A stretch of DNA of 6,526 nt, taken from Parasulfuritortus sp037446165 (lineage in GTDB: Bacteria; Pseudomonadota; Gammaproteobacteria; Burkholderiales; Thiobacillaceae). The DNA is taken from the NCBI GenBank assembly GCA_037446165.1, contig JBBIJC010000119.1, positions 1 to 6,526 of the forward strand, given 5' to 3'. Every line of letters starts with the position of its first letter. Position 1 is the stretch's first letter. The position numbers and the translations under genes were made by a program. The notes below the pieces were generated by a model. It had not been told where the DNA came from and did no database searches. It was given only the letters and a program-made list of their open reading frames with translations. This document shows, one piece after another, positions 6,406 through 6,526 of this stretch.

Positions 6406-6526
6406 GATTTCTCCATCTTTCGGGTTTCTAACGGATTGCGATTCAGGGCAAGGACTTTCCCTTTGAGGGAATAAGTCAGGGCGGGTTCATACGTTGCCAG
6501 GAATTTTCGTTGAGGGCGACTTCGTA
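6402..6526 (-). other. Upstream region of the DUF3617-like gene; possible 3' end of another minus-strand gene
   Basis: Two minus-strand frames enter from the window edge. One reads YEVALNENSWQRMNPP and stops at 6476-6478. The other stays open for 40 codons and stops at 6402-6404, its TGA overlapping the ATG of the DUF3617-like gene as ATGA. Either could be the tail of an upstream gene. The first looks more protein-like and leaves a 70-base gap. The second would mean an operon with coupled translation, but its third-position GC is low for this window. Between them lies a small hairpin, TTCCCT-TTG-AGGGAA (6457-6471), without a T-run. The window ends too soon to decide. Confidence 0.25.

Noticed and set aside
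1..6526. CRISPR arrays, tRNA or rRNA genes, insertion sequences, attachment sites.
   Set aside because: No spaced direct repeats, no tRNA-like cloverleaf or rRNA signature, no transposase frame or terminal inverted repeats were seen.

Overview
This window comes from a GC-rich bacterial chromosome, most likely a gamma- or betaproteobacterium. The evidence is a K+-independent-type H+-pyrophosphatase, a YjdM (PhnA-like) zinc-ribbon protein close to the E. coli form, a DUF3617-type exported protein, Shine-Dalgarno led genes and a proteobacterial-looking rho-independent terminator. Species or genus cannot be fixed from the sequence alone.

Layout: (1) 1-1488, plus strand: the C-terminal three quarters of a membrane-bound proton-pumping pyrophosphatase, beginning exactly at its DVGADLVGKVE substrate-binding motif and closed by a very strong hairpin terminator (1505-1540). 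(2) 1654-1995, plus: a small yjdM zinc-ribbon gene. (3) 1996-2507: a 512-base stretch with no long gene. It holds a convincing small membrane-protein gene on the minus strand (2039-2269) with its own promoter and Shine-Dalgarno, an AT-rich inverted repeat over the divergent promoter region, and a GC-rich hairpin in the leader of the next gene. (4) 2508-5838, plus: two overlapping genes, an acetolactate-synthase-like ThDP enzyme and an unusual family-2-like glycosyltransferase. (5) 5899-6405, minus: an exported DUF3617-like protein that converges on the glycosyltransferase gene. (6) 6406-6526: its upstream region, possibly including the 3' end of another minus-strand gene.

The most interesting part is the ThDP enzyme plus glycosyltransferase pair. 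The genes overlap by about 30 bases in different frames, which suggests translational coupling and a shared pathway. The ThDP protein keeps the cofactor machinery of the acetolactate synthase family (Glu49, GDG-x24-NN) but lacks the hallmark Trp of biosynthetic acetolactate synthases and has no regulatory-subunit gene beside it. The glycosyltransferase has a GT-A layout with a DSD motif, a Cys/His cluster and a long C-terminal extension. A role in making a glycosylated small molecule, surface glycan or compatible solute is a reasonable inference, but no product can be named. The remaining genes look like ordinary housekeeping or conserved-hypothetical genes.
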